Source: Burkholderia cepacia GG4
GTDB lineage: Bacteria > Pseudomonadota > Gammaproteobacteria > Burkholderiales > Burkholderiaceae
DNA: 64,000 nt
Direction of reading: 5' to 3'
NCBI RefSeq assembly: GCF_000292915.1
Contig: NC_018514.1
Coordinates: 1,860,001-1,924,000 of the forward strand
Shown: in pieces, positions 8,291 to 17,177 of the stretch
Layout of the letters: every line of letters begins with the position of its first letter
How positions within the stretch are numbered: position 1 is the stretch's first letter
Notes under the pieces: generated by a model
What the model was told of the DNA's origin: nothing
The model's database searches: none
What the model saw: only the letters and a program-made list of their open reading frames with translations
Program-made: the position numbers and the translations under genes

Positions 8291-9778
8291 ATGAAGCCCT
8301 TTTCCCTGCCCCACCGCCCTGCGCTCACACTGTGCGCAGCCGCCTGCCTGCTCGCCGGCTGCACCGTCGGCCCCGACTACCGCGGCGCGCCCGCTGCGCC
8401 CGGCGCGCCGACCTTCGTGCGTGCACCGGCATCCGGCGTCGACACCGCCGCCCCCGCGCCGAGCGCGTGGTGGCAGGCACTGAACGATCGCCAGCTCGAC
8501 GATCTGATCGCCGCCGCGCTCGCGCACAACCCCGATCTGCACGCCGCGCAGGCACGGTTGCGCGCCTCGCGCGCACAGCTCTCGCAACAGCGTGCGGCGC
8601 AGCTGCCGAAATCGTCGGCCACCGTCGCCGCGATCCGCATGCGCGAACCGGACGTCAGTGCGCTCGGCTCGCTGCTGCCGTCGAGCAGCTCGAACCAGCC
8701 GGGTGGATCGTCGCCGTCGCTGGGCGGCTCGGGGCCGCTGCAGCTCTATTCGGCCGGCTTCGACGCCACCTGGGAAATCGACCTGTTCGGCGGCACGCGC
8801 CGTGCGGTCGAAGCCGCGTCCGCGCAGGCGGAGGCGGTCGACGCCGATCTCGCCGACACACAGGTATCGATCGCGGCCGAAGTCGCAACCGCATACGTCG
8901 ACCTGCGCGACCAGCAGCAGCGGCTCGCGCTGTCGCAACGCACGGCCGACCTGCAACAGCAGATGCTCGACCTCGCGCAACAGCGCCGCGCGCGCGGCGC
9001 CGCGGCCGATGCGGACATCGAGCGCCTGACGACGCAGGTCGAGAACACGCGCGCGTCGCTGATCCCGCTCGATGCGCAGGTGACGGAATCGCTCGACCGG
9101 CTGGCCATCCTGACCGGGCGCGCTCCGGGTGCGCTCGACGCCGCGCTGTCGGCACCGGGCACGCCGCTGCCGACGCTACCCGGCAGCGTGCAGATCGGCG
9201 ATCCGGGCGCGCTGCTGAAGCAGCGCCCCGACATCCGCGCGGCCGAGCGCCGGCTCGCGTCCAGCAACGCGCAGATCGGCGAGCATGTCGCCGATTATTT
9301 CCCGAAGGTGACGCTGCTCGGCGATCTCGGGTTCAGCGCGACGAATCCGGGCCACCTGTTCCGCAAGCAGAACTTCACGTGGGTCGGCGCACCGTACCTG
9401 CAATGGAACATTCTCGATTTCGGCCGCACGCGCGGCGCAGTGCGTGCCGCTGAAGCGGCGCGCGACGAAGCGGAAGCGAACTACCAGAAGGCCGTGCTCG
9501 GCGCGTTGCAGGACGCGAACACGGCGTTGCAGCGCTACGGGCACCAGCGCGAACACGTTGTCGCGCTCGCCAAGGTGCAGACGTCGGCCACGCATTCGGC
9601 CACGCTGATGGATCAGCGCTATCGCGCGGGCGTCGCGTCGATGATCGATCTGCTCGATACGCAGCGCGAAGCGCTGGCCGCGCAGCAAAACGTGATCGCC
9701 GGGCAGGCCGAGCTGATCAAGGATTACGTGTCGCTGCAGAAGAGCCTCGGGCTCGGGTGGCAGACGAACCCGGGTTGA
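8291..9778 (+). CDS. NodT-family outer-membrane efflux lipoprotein (MFS pump)
   Basis: 495 residues. The signal sequence ends in a lipobox (LLAGC, Cys near residue 24), followed by TVGPDYRG, the hallmark opening of RND/MFS outer-membrane factors. Two homologous OEP halves follow, rich in Ala/Gln/Arg coiled coils (residues ~70-280 and ~290-490). It starts 13 bp after the transporter and completes an emrA-emrB-nodT-like operon. A second outer-membrane factor of the same class lies at 14426-15871, so each pump here has its own exit duct. Confidence 0.92.
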   Translation: MKPFSLPHRPALTLCAAACLLAGCTVGPDYRGAPAAPGAPTFVRAPASGVDTAAPAPSAWWQALNDRQLDDLIAAALAHNPDLHAAQARLRASRAQLSQQRAAQLPKSSATVAAIRMREPDVSALGSLLPSSSSNQPGGSSPSLGGSGPLQLYSAGFDATWEIDLFGGTRRAVEAASAQAEAVDADLADTQVSIAAEVATAYVDLRDQQQRLALSQRTADLQQQMLDLAQQRRARGAAADADIERLTTQVENTRASLIPLDAQVTESLDRLAILTGRAPGALDAALSAPGTPLPTLPGSVQIGDPGALLKQRPDIRAAERRLASSNAQIGEHVADYFPKVTLLGDLGFSATNPGHLFRKQNFTWVGAPYLQWNILDFGRTRGAVRAAEAARDEAEANYQKAVLGALQDANTALQRYGHQREHVVALAKVQTSATHSATLMDQRYRAGVASMIDLLDTQREALAAQQNVIAGQAELIKDYVSLQKSLGLGWQTNPG

Positions 9779-10098
9779 CGCGCGGCCGACCGTCCACGGC
9801 GCGCTCGCGCCCCTCCGTCATTCAGAAAAAGGGCTGATACCCCGCCCCGACACCGCCGCGCGTGCCGCCGCGCACGCTGTCGAACGACGGGCCGATCGCG
9901 ACGCCATCCGCATCGGTTCGTCAGACAAAACCATCCCGCGCCGTCCTGCCCCGCCCCCCGGCGATTCCACCTGACTTTCAGGCCCTTTCGTCGTCTCCAT
10001 CGAATCTCCATCCTTCCGCACAAAAGACGCCAACTACGCGCCTCACACTCCAGTCCGTCAAAGCAGGCAGTGGGCTGCCTGCGCTTCCTGGAGTCGCA
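9779..10098. other. Spacer between the two pump operons
   Basis: About 320 bp with no supportable gene. It presumably holds the RND promoter. The notable content is the nested inverted repeat at its right end that overlaps the ribosome site of the adaptor gene. I see no clear terminator after the NodT gene. Confidence 0.5.
10047..10094 (+). promoter_or_regulatory. Leader hairpin that can mask the RND operon ribosome site
   Basis: ACTCCAG (10047-10053) is the reverse complement of CTGGAGT (10088-10094), which contains the GGAG ribosome-binding core 5 bp before the ATG at 10099. Inside it, GCAGGCAG (10063-10070) pairs exactly with CTGCCTGC (10075-10082) around a TGGG loop. The mRNA leader can therefore fold into a two-tier hairpin that hides the ribosome site. 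Regulation by this fold is inference. Confidence 0.45.
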
Positions 10099-11259
10099 AT
10101 GAAGAATCAACAACGATGGCGTTACGGCGCCGCCTGTACGCTGATGGCGGCGCTGCTGTCGGGCTGCGGGCCTGCCCAGCAGCAGGCCGCCACCCCGGCT
10201 ACCCCGGTCGCAGCGCTGACGCTGGGCGCCGCCCGCCTCGACGTGACCGAGGATCTGCCGGGCCGCGTCGCGGCCGTGCGGATCGCTGAAATCCGGCCGC
10301 AGGTCAGCGGCATCGTGCAACGCCGGCTGTTCGAGCAAGGCACCGAGGTGCGCACCGGCCAGCCGTTGTTCCAGATCAATCCGGCGCCGTTCAAGGCCGA
10401 CATGGACACGGCCGCCGCATCGCTGCAGCGCGCACAGGCCGCGCTCGAACGCGCAAAGGTGCAGACGGCACGCTTCAAGCCGCTCGTCGAAGCCGACGCG
10501 ATCAGCCGCCAGGTGTACGACGACGCCGTTTCGCAACGCGACCAGGCCGCCGCCGACGTCGCGCAGGCCCGCGCGACGCTCGCGCGCCGCCAGCTCGACC
10601 TGAAATTCGCGACCGTGGAAGCGCCGATCGCCGGCCGCATCGACCAGGCGCTCGTGACCGAAGGCGCACTGGTGTCGAGCAGCGACAGCCAGCCGATGGC
10701 GCGCATCCAGCAGATCGACCAGGTCTACGTGGACGTGCGCCAGCCGGCCGCGTCGCTCGACGCGTTGCGCGGTGCGCTCGCGGCGCAGCCGCAAGCGTCG
10801 GACAGCAACGGCCTGCCGGTCGACCTGCTGCGCGACGACGACACACGCTACGACGTGAAGGGCCGCATGCTGTTCTCGGGCGTCAACGTCGATCCGGGCA
10901 CCGGCGACGTGCTGCTGCGCGTGCTGGTCGACAACCCGAAGCGCCAACTGCTGCCGGGCATGTACGTGCGTGCCCGCATTCCGCGTGCGCACTACGCGAA
11001 CGCCGTGACGGTGCCGCAGCAAGCCGTCGTGCACGCCGGCGGCAAGCCGCAGGTGTGGGTGCTCGACGCGAAGGGCACCGCGCACCTGAGGGCCGTCGAG
11101 ATCGGCGAGCTGACGAACCGCAGCTATCGCATCAAGTCGGGCCTGCAGGCCGGCCAGAAGATCGTCGTCGAAGGGATGGAACGCCTGACCGACGGCGCGG
11201 CCGCGACCGCGACCGACTGGACGTCGCCCGACGCGGCCACGACCGCGTCGGCGCACTGA
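10099..11259 (+). CDS. RND efflux periplasmic adaptor lipoprotein
   Basis: 386 residues from the ATG at 10099; a longer upstream frame lacks a signal sequence. The N-terminus carries a lipoprotein signal (LMAALLSGC, Cys near residue 23). The AcrA/MexA layout follows: lipoyl half with IRPQVSGIVQRRLFEQGTEV, an alpha hairpin (residues ~95-165), TVEAPIAGRIDQALVTEGAL for the second lipoyl half, and beta-barrel and membrane-proximal domains with NPKRQLLPGMYVRARI. It bridges the RND transporter and outer-membrane duct. First gene of a run of six tightly packed genes. A possible counterpart is the B. cenocepacia pump usually called RND-8, but that identity is from memory. Confidence 0.93.
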   Translation: MKNQQRWRYGAACTLMAALLSGCGPAQQQAATPATPVAALTLGAARLDVTEDLPGRVAAVRIAEIRPQVSGIVQRRLFEQGTEVRTGQPLFQINPAPFKADMDTAAASLQRAQAALERAKVQTARFKPLVEADAISRQVYDDAVSQRDQAAADVAQARATLARRQLDLKFATVEAPIAGRIDQALVTEGALVSSSDSQPMARIQQIDQVYVDVRQPAASLDALRGALAAQPQASDSNGLPVDLLRDDDTRYDVKGRMLFSGVNVDPGTGDVLLRVLVDNPKRQLLPGMYVRARIPRAHYANAVTVPQQAVVHAGGKPQVWVLDAKGTAHLRAVEIGELTNRSYRIKSGLQAGQKIVVEGMERLTDGAAATATDWTSPDAATTASAH

Positions 11260-11277
11260 GTCACGGAGCCTCCAGTC

Positions 11278-14200
11278 ATGGCTGAATTCTTTATCCGCCG
11301 CCCGGTCTTTGCGTGGGTGATCGCCCTCTTCATCATCCTGATGGGGCTGCTCGCGATCCCGCAACTGCCGGTCGCGCGCTACCCGTCGGTCGCGCCGCCG
11401 TCCGTCACGATCACCGCGAACTACCCGGGCGCCACGCCGCAGACGATGAACGACGGCGTGCTGAGCCTCGTCGAGCGCGAACTGTCTGGCGTCAAGAACC
11501 TGCTGTACTTCGAATCGTCGGCCGATACGTCCGGCTCCGCGCAGATCACCGTGACGTTCAAGCCCGGCACCAATCCGGAGATGGCGCAGGTCGACGTGCA
11601 GAACAAGATCAAGTCCGTCGAGCCGCGCCTGCCCGCGGCCGTGCGCCAGAACGGGCTGATCGTCGAATCCGCGTCATCCGGCTTCCTGATGCTGATCGGC
11701 CTGCGCTCCGACAACGGCCGCTTCGACGAAGGTGCACTCGCCGACTACATGGCGCGCAGCGTTTCCGAGGAGCTGCGGCGAATCGATGGCGTCGGGCGCG
11801 TGCTGCAGTTCGGCTCCGAACGCGCGATGCGCATTTGGGTCGATCCGCAGAAGCTGATCAATTTCGGCCTGTCGATGAGCGACCTGACGACCGCGATCGG
11901 CCAGCAGAACGTGCAGATCGCGCCGGGCAGCCTCGGTGCGCTGCCCGCGCTGCCGGGCCAGCGCGTGACCGTGCCGCTTACCGCGCAGGGCCAGCTCACG
12001 ACGCCGGAAGCGTTCGCGAAGGTCGTACTGCGCGCGAACGCAGACGGCTCGAAGGTCGTACTCGGCGACGTCGCGCGCGTCGAGCTCGGCTCGCAGAACT
12101 ACATGTTCGTGAGCCGCGAGAACAACAAGCCGGCCACCCTCGCCGGCGTGCAGCTCGCGCCGGGCGCCAACGCGGTGAAGACCGCGGACGCGATCCGTGC
12201 GCGCATGGCCGAACTGAGCAAGTCGATGCCGTCTGGCATGACCTACTCGATTCCGCTCGACACGTCGCCGTTCGTGAAGATCTCGATCGAGAAGGTGATC
12301 GCCACGCTGTTCGAGGCGATGGTGCTCGTGTTCCTCGTGATGTACCTGTTCCTGCAGAACGTGCGCTACACGCTGATCCCGGCCATCGTCGCGCCGGTCG
12401 CGATGCTCGGCACGTTCTCGGTGATGCTGCTCACCGGCTTCTCGATCAACGTGCTGACGATGTTCGGCATGGTGCTCGCGATCGGCATCATCGTCGACGA
12501 TGCGATCGTCGTCGTCGAGAACGTCGAACGCCTGATGGCCGAGGAAGGCCTGTCGCCGAAGGACGCGACGTCGAAGGCGATGAAGGAAATCACCGGCGCG
12601 ATCATCGGCATCACGCTGGTGCTCACCGCGGTGTTCCTCCCGATGGCGATGGCAAGCGGCTCGGTCGGCGTGATCTACAAGCAGTTCACGCTGTCGATGG
12701 CCGTGTCGATCCTGTTCTCCGCATTGCTCGCGCTGACGCTCACGCCCGCCCTGTGCGCGACGATGCTCAAGCCGGTCGAGCCGGGCCATCACGAGAAGCG
12801 CGGCTTCTTCGGCTGGTTCAACCGCCGCTTCGAGCGCCTGACGGCGTGGTACGAAACGCGCGTCGGCCGCCTGGTCGGCCGCACGGGCCGCGTGATGCTG
12901 GTGTTCGTCGCGATCTCGGGCGCGCTCGTGTTCGGCTTCCGCAGCCTGCCGTCGTCGTTCCTGCCGGACGAGGACCAAGGCTACTTCATCACCAGCTTTC
13001 TGCTGCCCGCAGACGCTACCGCCGAGCGTACGCATGACGTGGTCAAAACGCTGGAGAAGCATCTTGCTTCGCGTCCGGCAATCCAGTCGAGTATTTCCGT
13101 GATCGGCTACGGCTTCTCCGGGCAAGGTTCGAACGCGGCGATCAACTGGTCCGTGATGAAGGACTGGAAGAACCGCGGCGGCTCGTCGACCATCGAGGAA
13201 GGCATGCTGGCCCAGCAGGCGATGGCCGGTGTGACCGAAGGCATGGTGATGAGCTTGCTGCCGCCGGCGATCGACGAACTAGGCAACAGCTCGGGCTTCT
13301 CGATGCGTCTGGAAGATCGCGCGAATCAAGGCAATGCGGCACTCAAAGCGGCTGAAGCGAAGCTGCTCGAACTCGCCGCGCAAAGCAGGATCGTGACCGG
13401 CGTGTACCCGGACAGCCTGCCGGCCGGCGCGAGCATTCGACTCGAGATCGACCGCGCGAAGGCGCAGGCGCTCGGCGTCTCGTTCACGACGCTCAGCGAC
13501 ACGCTGTCGACCGCGATGGGTTCGACCTACGTGAACGACTTCCCGAACGCGGGCCGCATGCAGCAGGTGATCATCCAGGCCGATGCGCCGGCGCGCATGC
13601 AGATCGACAACGTGATGAAGCTGTACGTGCGCAACGCGGCCGGCGGCATGGTGCCGCTTTCCGAAGTCGTGCGCCCCGTGTGGACCGACACGCCGCTGCA
13701 AATGGTGCGCTTCAAGGGCTACCCGTCCGCGCGCATCTCCGGCAACGCGGCGCCCGGCCAGTCGAGCGGCGCGGCGATGGCCGAGATGGAACGTCTCGCC
13801 GCGCAGCTGCCGCCCGGCTTCGCGGTCGAGTGGACCGGCCAGTCGCTGCAGGAACGCCAGTCGGCGTCGCAGGCGCCGATGCTGATGGTGCTGTCGATGA
13901 TCGTCGTGTTCCTGGTGCTGGCCGCGCTGTACGAAAGCTGGTCGATTCCGCTGTCGGTGATGCTGGTGGTGCCGCTCGGCCTGCTCGGCGCGATCGGCGC
14001 GGTGCTGCTGCGCGGCTTGCCGAACGACGTGTTCTTCAAGGTCGGGATGATCACCGTGATCGGCCTGTCCGCGAAGAACGCGATCCTGATCGTCGAATTC
14101 GCGAAGCAGTTGCGCGAGGAAGGCAAGGGATTGATCGAGGCGGCCGTGGAAGCGTCGAAGCTGCGCCTGCGCCCGATCCTGATGACGTCGCTCGCGTTCG

Positions 14201-14421
14201 GCCTCGGCGTGGTGCCGCTGATGATCGCGACCGGCGCGAGCGCCGAAACGCAGCACGCGATCGGCACCGGCGTGTTCGGCGGCATGGTGACCGCCACGGT
14301 GCTGGCCATTTTCTTCGTCCCGGTGTTCTTCGTGTTCGTGATGAGCATCCAGGAACGCATCGGGGCATGGCGTGCAACTCGCCGGAAGCCCAACGCTCTG
14401 CATAACGAACAACAAGGTTGA
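11278..14421 (+). CDS. HAE1-family RND multidrug transporter
   Basis: 1047 residues, the normal AcrB/MexB length. It opens with MAEFFIRRPVFAWVIALFII (helix 1), followed by the first porter domain and a central block of helices 2-6. The proton-relay motif is VDDAIVVVENVER (two adjacent Asp near residue 405 in helix 4), and the second porter domain and final helices follow, ending in a charged C-terminus. It would use the proton gradient to pump drugs from the periplasm or outer leaflet into the outer-membrane duct. It begins 18 bp after the adaptor and ends 4 bp before the outer-membrane gene. Confidence 0.96.
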   Translation: MAEFFIRRPVFAWVIALFIILMGLLAIPQLPVARYPSVAPPSVTITANYPGATPQTMNDGVLSLVERELSGVKNLLYFESSADTSGSAQITVTFKPGTNPEMAQVDVQNKIKSVEPRLPAAVRQNGLIVESASSGFLMLIGLRSDNGRFDEGALADYMARSVSEELRRIDGVGRVLQFGSERAMRIWVDPQKLINFGLSMSDLTTAIGQQNVQIAPGSLGALPALPGQRVTVPLTAQGQLTTPEAFAKVVLRANADGSKVVLGDVARVELGSQNYMFVSRENNKPATLAGVQLAPGANAVKTADAIRARMAELSKSMPSGMTYSIPLDTSPFVKISIEKVIATLFEAMVLVFLVMYLFLQNVRYTLIPAIVAPVAMLGTFSVMLLTGFSINVLTMFGMVLAIGIIVDDAIVVVENVERLMAEEGLSPKDATSKAMKEITGAIIGITLVLTAVFLPMAMASGSVGVIYKQFTLSMAVSILFSALLALTLTPALCATMLKPVEPGHHEKRGFFGWFNRRFERLTAWYETRVGRLVGRTGRVMLVFVAISGALVFGFRSLPSSFLPDEDQGYFITSFLLPADATAERTHDVVKTLEKHLASRPAIQSSISVIGYGFSGQGSNAAINWSVMKDWKNRGGSSTIEEGMLAQQAMAGVTEGMVMSLLPPAIDELGNSSGFSMRLEDRANQGNAALKAAEAKLLELAAQSRIVTGVYPDSLPAGASIRLEIDRAKAQALGVSFTTLSDTLSTAMGSTYVNDFPNAGRMQQVIIQADAPARMQIDNVMKLYVRNAAGGMVPLSEVVRPVWTDTPLQMVRFKGYPSARISGNAAPGQSSGAAMAEMERLAAQLPPGFAVEWTGQSLQERQSASQAPMLMVLSMIVVFLVLAALYESWSIPLSVMLVVPLGLLGAIGAVLLRGLPNDVFFKVGMITVIGLSAKNAILIVEFAKQLREEGKGLIEAAVEASKLRLRPILMTSLAFGLGVVPLMIATGASAETQHAIGTGVFGGMVTATVLAIFFVPVFFVFVMSIQERIGAWRATRRKPNALHNEQQG

Positions 14422-14425
14422 TGCC

Positions 14426-15871
14426 ATGCGATTGCTGATTCTTTCCGCTGCGGTTTCCGCCGCCCTCGCGTTGTCGGCCTGTTCGCTGACGCCGGCGCTG
14501 GTAAAACCCGCGATGCCGGTGCCGACCGCCTATACGGCCGCCGCTGCCGCCGACCTGCACGCGAACGCGGCCGATCTCGGCTGGCGCACGATGTTCGGCG
14601 ACCGCCGCCTGCAGCGCCTGATCGAGGTCGCGCTGCAGAACAACCGCGACCTGCGGCTGGCCTCGCTGAACGTCGAGGCCGCCGAAGCGCAGTACGGCAT
14701 CCAGCGCTCGGCGCGCCTGCCGTCGATCGACGCAGGCGCCAGCTTCACTCGCCAGCGCACCGCTGCCGACCCGCAGTCGAATCCGCCGCTGCTCGAATCG
14801 ACGCAGAACCAGTACGGCGTGAACGTCGGCATCAGCGCGTTCGAGATCGATCTGTTCGGCCGCGTGAAGTCGCTGTCGGATGCGGCGTTCGCCCGCTACC
14901 TCGCGACCGATCACGGCCGCCGCGCGGTGCAGATCTCGCTCGTCGGCGCGGTCGCGGACGCGTACTTCGCGGAGCGTCTCGCGCAGGAACAGCGCCAGCT
15001 TGCCGAGCGCACGCTCGGCGACTGGCAGCAGTCGCTCGATCTCGCTCGCCGCCTGAAGGAAGCGCATCAGGCGAGCGGCGTCGACATCGCGCAGGCCGAA
15101 GGCCAGGTCGCGAGCGCGACCGCCGATCTCGAAGCGCGCACGCGCGCCGTCGAGCAGGCACGCAATGCGCTGCGCCTGCTGCTCGGCAGCGAGCCGCCGA
15201 AGGATCTGCCGGACCCGCTGCCGCTCGAGCAGCAGCCGGTGATGACGCAACTGCCGGCCGGCCTGCCGTCGGAGTTGCTGTTCCGCCGGCCGGACCTCCA
15301 GCAGGCCGAGCAGAACCTGGTCGCGGCCAATGCCGACATCGGCGCGGCACGCGCGGCGTTCTTTCCGCGGCTGTCGCTGACGTCGTCGATCGGTTTCCTC
15401 AGCCCAGCGATGGGCAGCCTGTTCGCCGGCGGTCAGAACGTATGGAGCTTCGCGCCGCAGGTCACCGTCCCGATCTTCCAGGGCGGGCGGCTCCGTTCGG
15501 AGCTGCGTCTCGCGGAAGTGCGCAAGTCGAGTGCCGTCGCCGAGTACGAGCGCTCGATCCAGACCGCGTTCCGCGAAGTCGCCGACGGCATCGCCGGACG
15601 CGAAACCTTCGGCCGGCAGATCGAAGCGCAGACGCGCGTGGTCGCATCGGCCGAGCGCCGCACCGATCTGTCGAACCTGCGCTACCGCGCGGGCGTCGAG
15701 GGGCGGCTGGAATTGCTGGATTCGCAGCGCCAGCTGTATTCGGCGCGGCAGGCTTTGCTCGACCTGCGCCGCAGCGAACTGGCCAATGCCGTCGCGCTCT
15801 ACAAGGCACTCGGCGGCGGGCTGACGGACACCGACGTCCCACCGTCGACCAACGTGGCGCTGCAACGATGA
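14426..15871 (+). CDS. NodT-family outer-membrane efflux lipoprotein (RND pump)
   Basis: 481 residues from the ATG at 14426. The signal peptide ends in LSACS with the lipidated Cys near residue 19. The body is two OEP repeats: WRTMFGDRRLQRLIEVALQN opens the first and RRPDLQQAEQNLVAANADIG the second. It forms the trimeric beta-barrel/alpha-tunnel exit of the RND pump. Its TGA overlaps the ATG of the response regulator (ATGA), so pump and regulator are made from one message. Confidence 0.94.
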   Translation: MRLLILSAAVSAALALSACSLTPALVKPAMPVPTAYTAAAAADLHANAADLGWRTMFGDRRLQRLIEVALQNNRDLRLASLNVEAAEAQYGIQRSARLPSIDAGASFTRQRTAADPQSNPPLLESTQNQYGVNVGISAFEIDLFGRVKSLSDAAFARYLATDHGRRAVQISLVGAVADAYFAERLAQEQRQLAERTLGDWQQSLDLARRLKEAHQASGVDIAQAEGQVASATADLEARTRAVEQARNALRLLLGSEPPKDLPDPLPLEQQPVMTQLPAGLPSELLFRRPDLQQAEQNLVAANADIGAARAAFFPRLSLTSSIGFLSPAMGSLFAGGQNVWSFAPQVTVPIFQGGRLRSELRLAEVRKSSAVAEYERSIQTAFREVADGIAGRETFGRQIEAQTRVVASAERRTDLSNLRYRAGVEGRLELLDSQRQLYSARQALLDLRRSELANAVALYKALGGGLTDTDVPPSTNVALQR

Positions 15872-16557
15872 GCGCGCTGATCCTGATTGCCGAGGACGAG
15901 CCCGACATCTCGGACATCCTCGACGCGTACCTGAAGCACGACGGCTTTCGCACCTACCGCGTCGGCAACGGGCAGGCCGTGCTCGACGTGCAGCCGCACC
16001 TGGAGCCCGACCTGATCCTGCTCGACGTCAAGCTGCCGGGCAGGAGCGGCTGGGACGTGCTCGCCGAACTGCGGCGGCGCTGCAATACGCCGGTCGTCGT
16101 CGTCACCGCGTTCGACCGGGACATCGACAGGCTGCAGGCGCTGGGCGCCGGCGCGGACGACTTCATCGTGAAGCCGTTCGACCCGGCCGGGGTGGTCGCA
16201 CGCCTGCGCGCGATCCTGCGACGCGCACGCACGCCATCGGCCGCACGCATGCTGCAGGTCGGCAAACTGGAGATCGACACCGACAGCTATCTCGCCCGCG
16301 TGCGCACGGCATCCGCCGACGTACAGATCGCGCTGACGCTCACGGAATTCCGGCTGCTCGCGCACATGGCGCGCTCGCCGAGCCGTGTATTCACGCGCGG
16401 CGAACTGCTCGACGCCTGCATGGCCGACGTAAGCGCACTCGAACGCACGGTCGACAGCCACATCAGCCGGCTGCGCAAGAAACTCGAACAGGCCGGCGCG
16501 CCCGGCATGCCCGAAGTGATGCGCGGGGTCGGCTACCGGTTGCGGGGGACGCAGTGA
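15868..16557 (+). CDS. OmpR/BaeR-type response regulator
   Basis: 229 residues. The receiver domain (1-120) has the acidic pair (AEDEPD), phospho-acceptor Asp in LILLDVKLPG (near residue 53), the conserved Thr in VVVTAF and Lys in FIVKPFDP. The winged-helix DNA-binding domain (about 130-228) contains LTLTEFRLLAHMARSPSRVFTRGELLDAC and ERTVDSHISRLRKKL. Coupling to the pump by an ATGA overlap suggests it controls this operon, as BaeR controls mdtABC. The usual partner kinase would be next, but that gene is defective in domain content. Confidence 0.93.
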   Translation: MSALILIAEDEPDISDILDAYLKHDGFRTYRVGNGQAVLDVQPHLEPDLILLDVKLPGRSGWDVLAELRRRCNTPVVVVTAFDRDIDRLQALGAGADDFIVKPFDPAGVVARLRAILRRARTPSAARMLQVGKLEIDTDSYLARVRTASADVQIALTLTEFRLLAHMARSPSRVFTRGELLDACMADVSALERTVDSHISRLRKKLEQAGAPGMPEVMRGVGYRLRGTQ

Positions 16558-17177
16558 ACGGGCCGCCGACGCCGAGCCGGCCAATCGGGCTGGCGATCGC
16601 GCTGCTCGCGCTCGTCGTCGTGCTGGCTGCCGGCCTCGGCATGTCGATCGTCGACGCGTTGCGCCATCCGGCAGAACTGCCGCGCGACGGAATGCACCAC
16701 GACGCATTCACCTACCCGGTGCTTGCAACGCTGCTATTGTTCGGACTCCTGGCGGCGGCCGTCGATCTGTGCCGGCTGATTCGCCGAACGCTCGACGCGC
16801 TCGACTCGGCCGCGTACACCGCCGGGCGGATCGTCGCCGGCGATGTTGCGGTGAGCGGGGTTTCCCGCGACGGTTGCCCGAGAGCGATGTCGCAATTCAT
16901 CGAGGACTTCAATGCCATGACCATCCGGCTGCGACATACGACCGCCGTTAATACCATACCCTCGCCCACCGACGCGGAGCACATTGCACACGTCCCGCTC
17001 GCGGACCTCGAAGCCCGGCTGGACGAAATCAAGCGCCTCGCATCCGCAGCCGGCGACGCATCGGACGAACGTCTGCTGCACCGTGTCGACGACCTCTTCC
17101 GGTTCGTCGACAACCTGCAGGCCGTCGAACGGCACGACACACTGAAGCTCGAGCGTCGGCCACAGGAGCGCCGTTGA
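16554..17177 (+). CDS. Histidine-kinase-like membrane protein lacking the ATPase domain
   Basis: 207 residues, GTG start overlapping the regulator stop (GTGA). Two membrane helices (about 11-31 and 53-75) flank a very short periplasmic loop. A HAMP-like segment follows, with GRIVAGDVAVSG and FIEDFNAMTIRLRHT. The last ~60 residues resemble a shrunken dimerisation domain: IAHVPLADLEARLDEI looks like the usual IAHELRTPL... helix with about four residues lost after the His. VDDLFRFVDNLQAVERHD then matches helix 2. The protein ends there, with no N, G1 or G2 boxes. It cannot phosphorylate by itself if this reading is right; it may be a relic, a phosphatase or a scaffold. Confidence 0.7.
   Translation: MNGPPTPSRPIGLAIALLALVVVLAAGLGMSIVDALRHPAELPRDGMHHDAFTYPVLATLLLFGLLAAAVDLCRLIRRTLDALDSAAYTAGRIVAGDVAVSGVSRDGCPRAMSQFIEDFNAMTIRLRHTTAVNTIPSPTDAEHIAHVPLADLEARLDEIKRLASAAGDASDERLLHRVDDLFRFVDNLQAVERHDTLKLERRPQERR

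Noticed and set aside
14051..15865. 604-codon minus-strand frame opposite the RND/outer-membrane genes
   Set aside because: Antisense shadow of two well-supported genes; composition typical of reversed GC3-rich codons.
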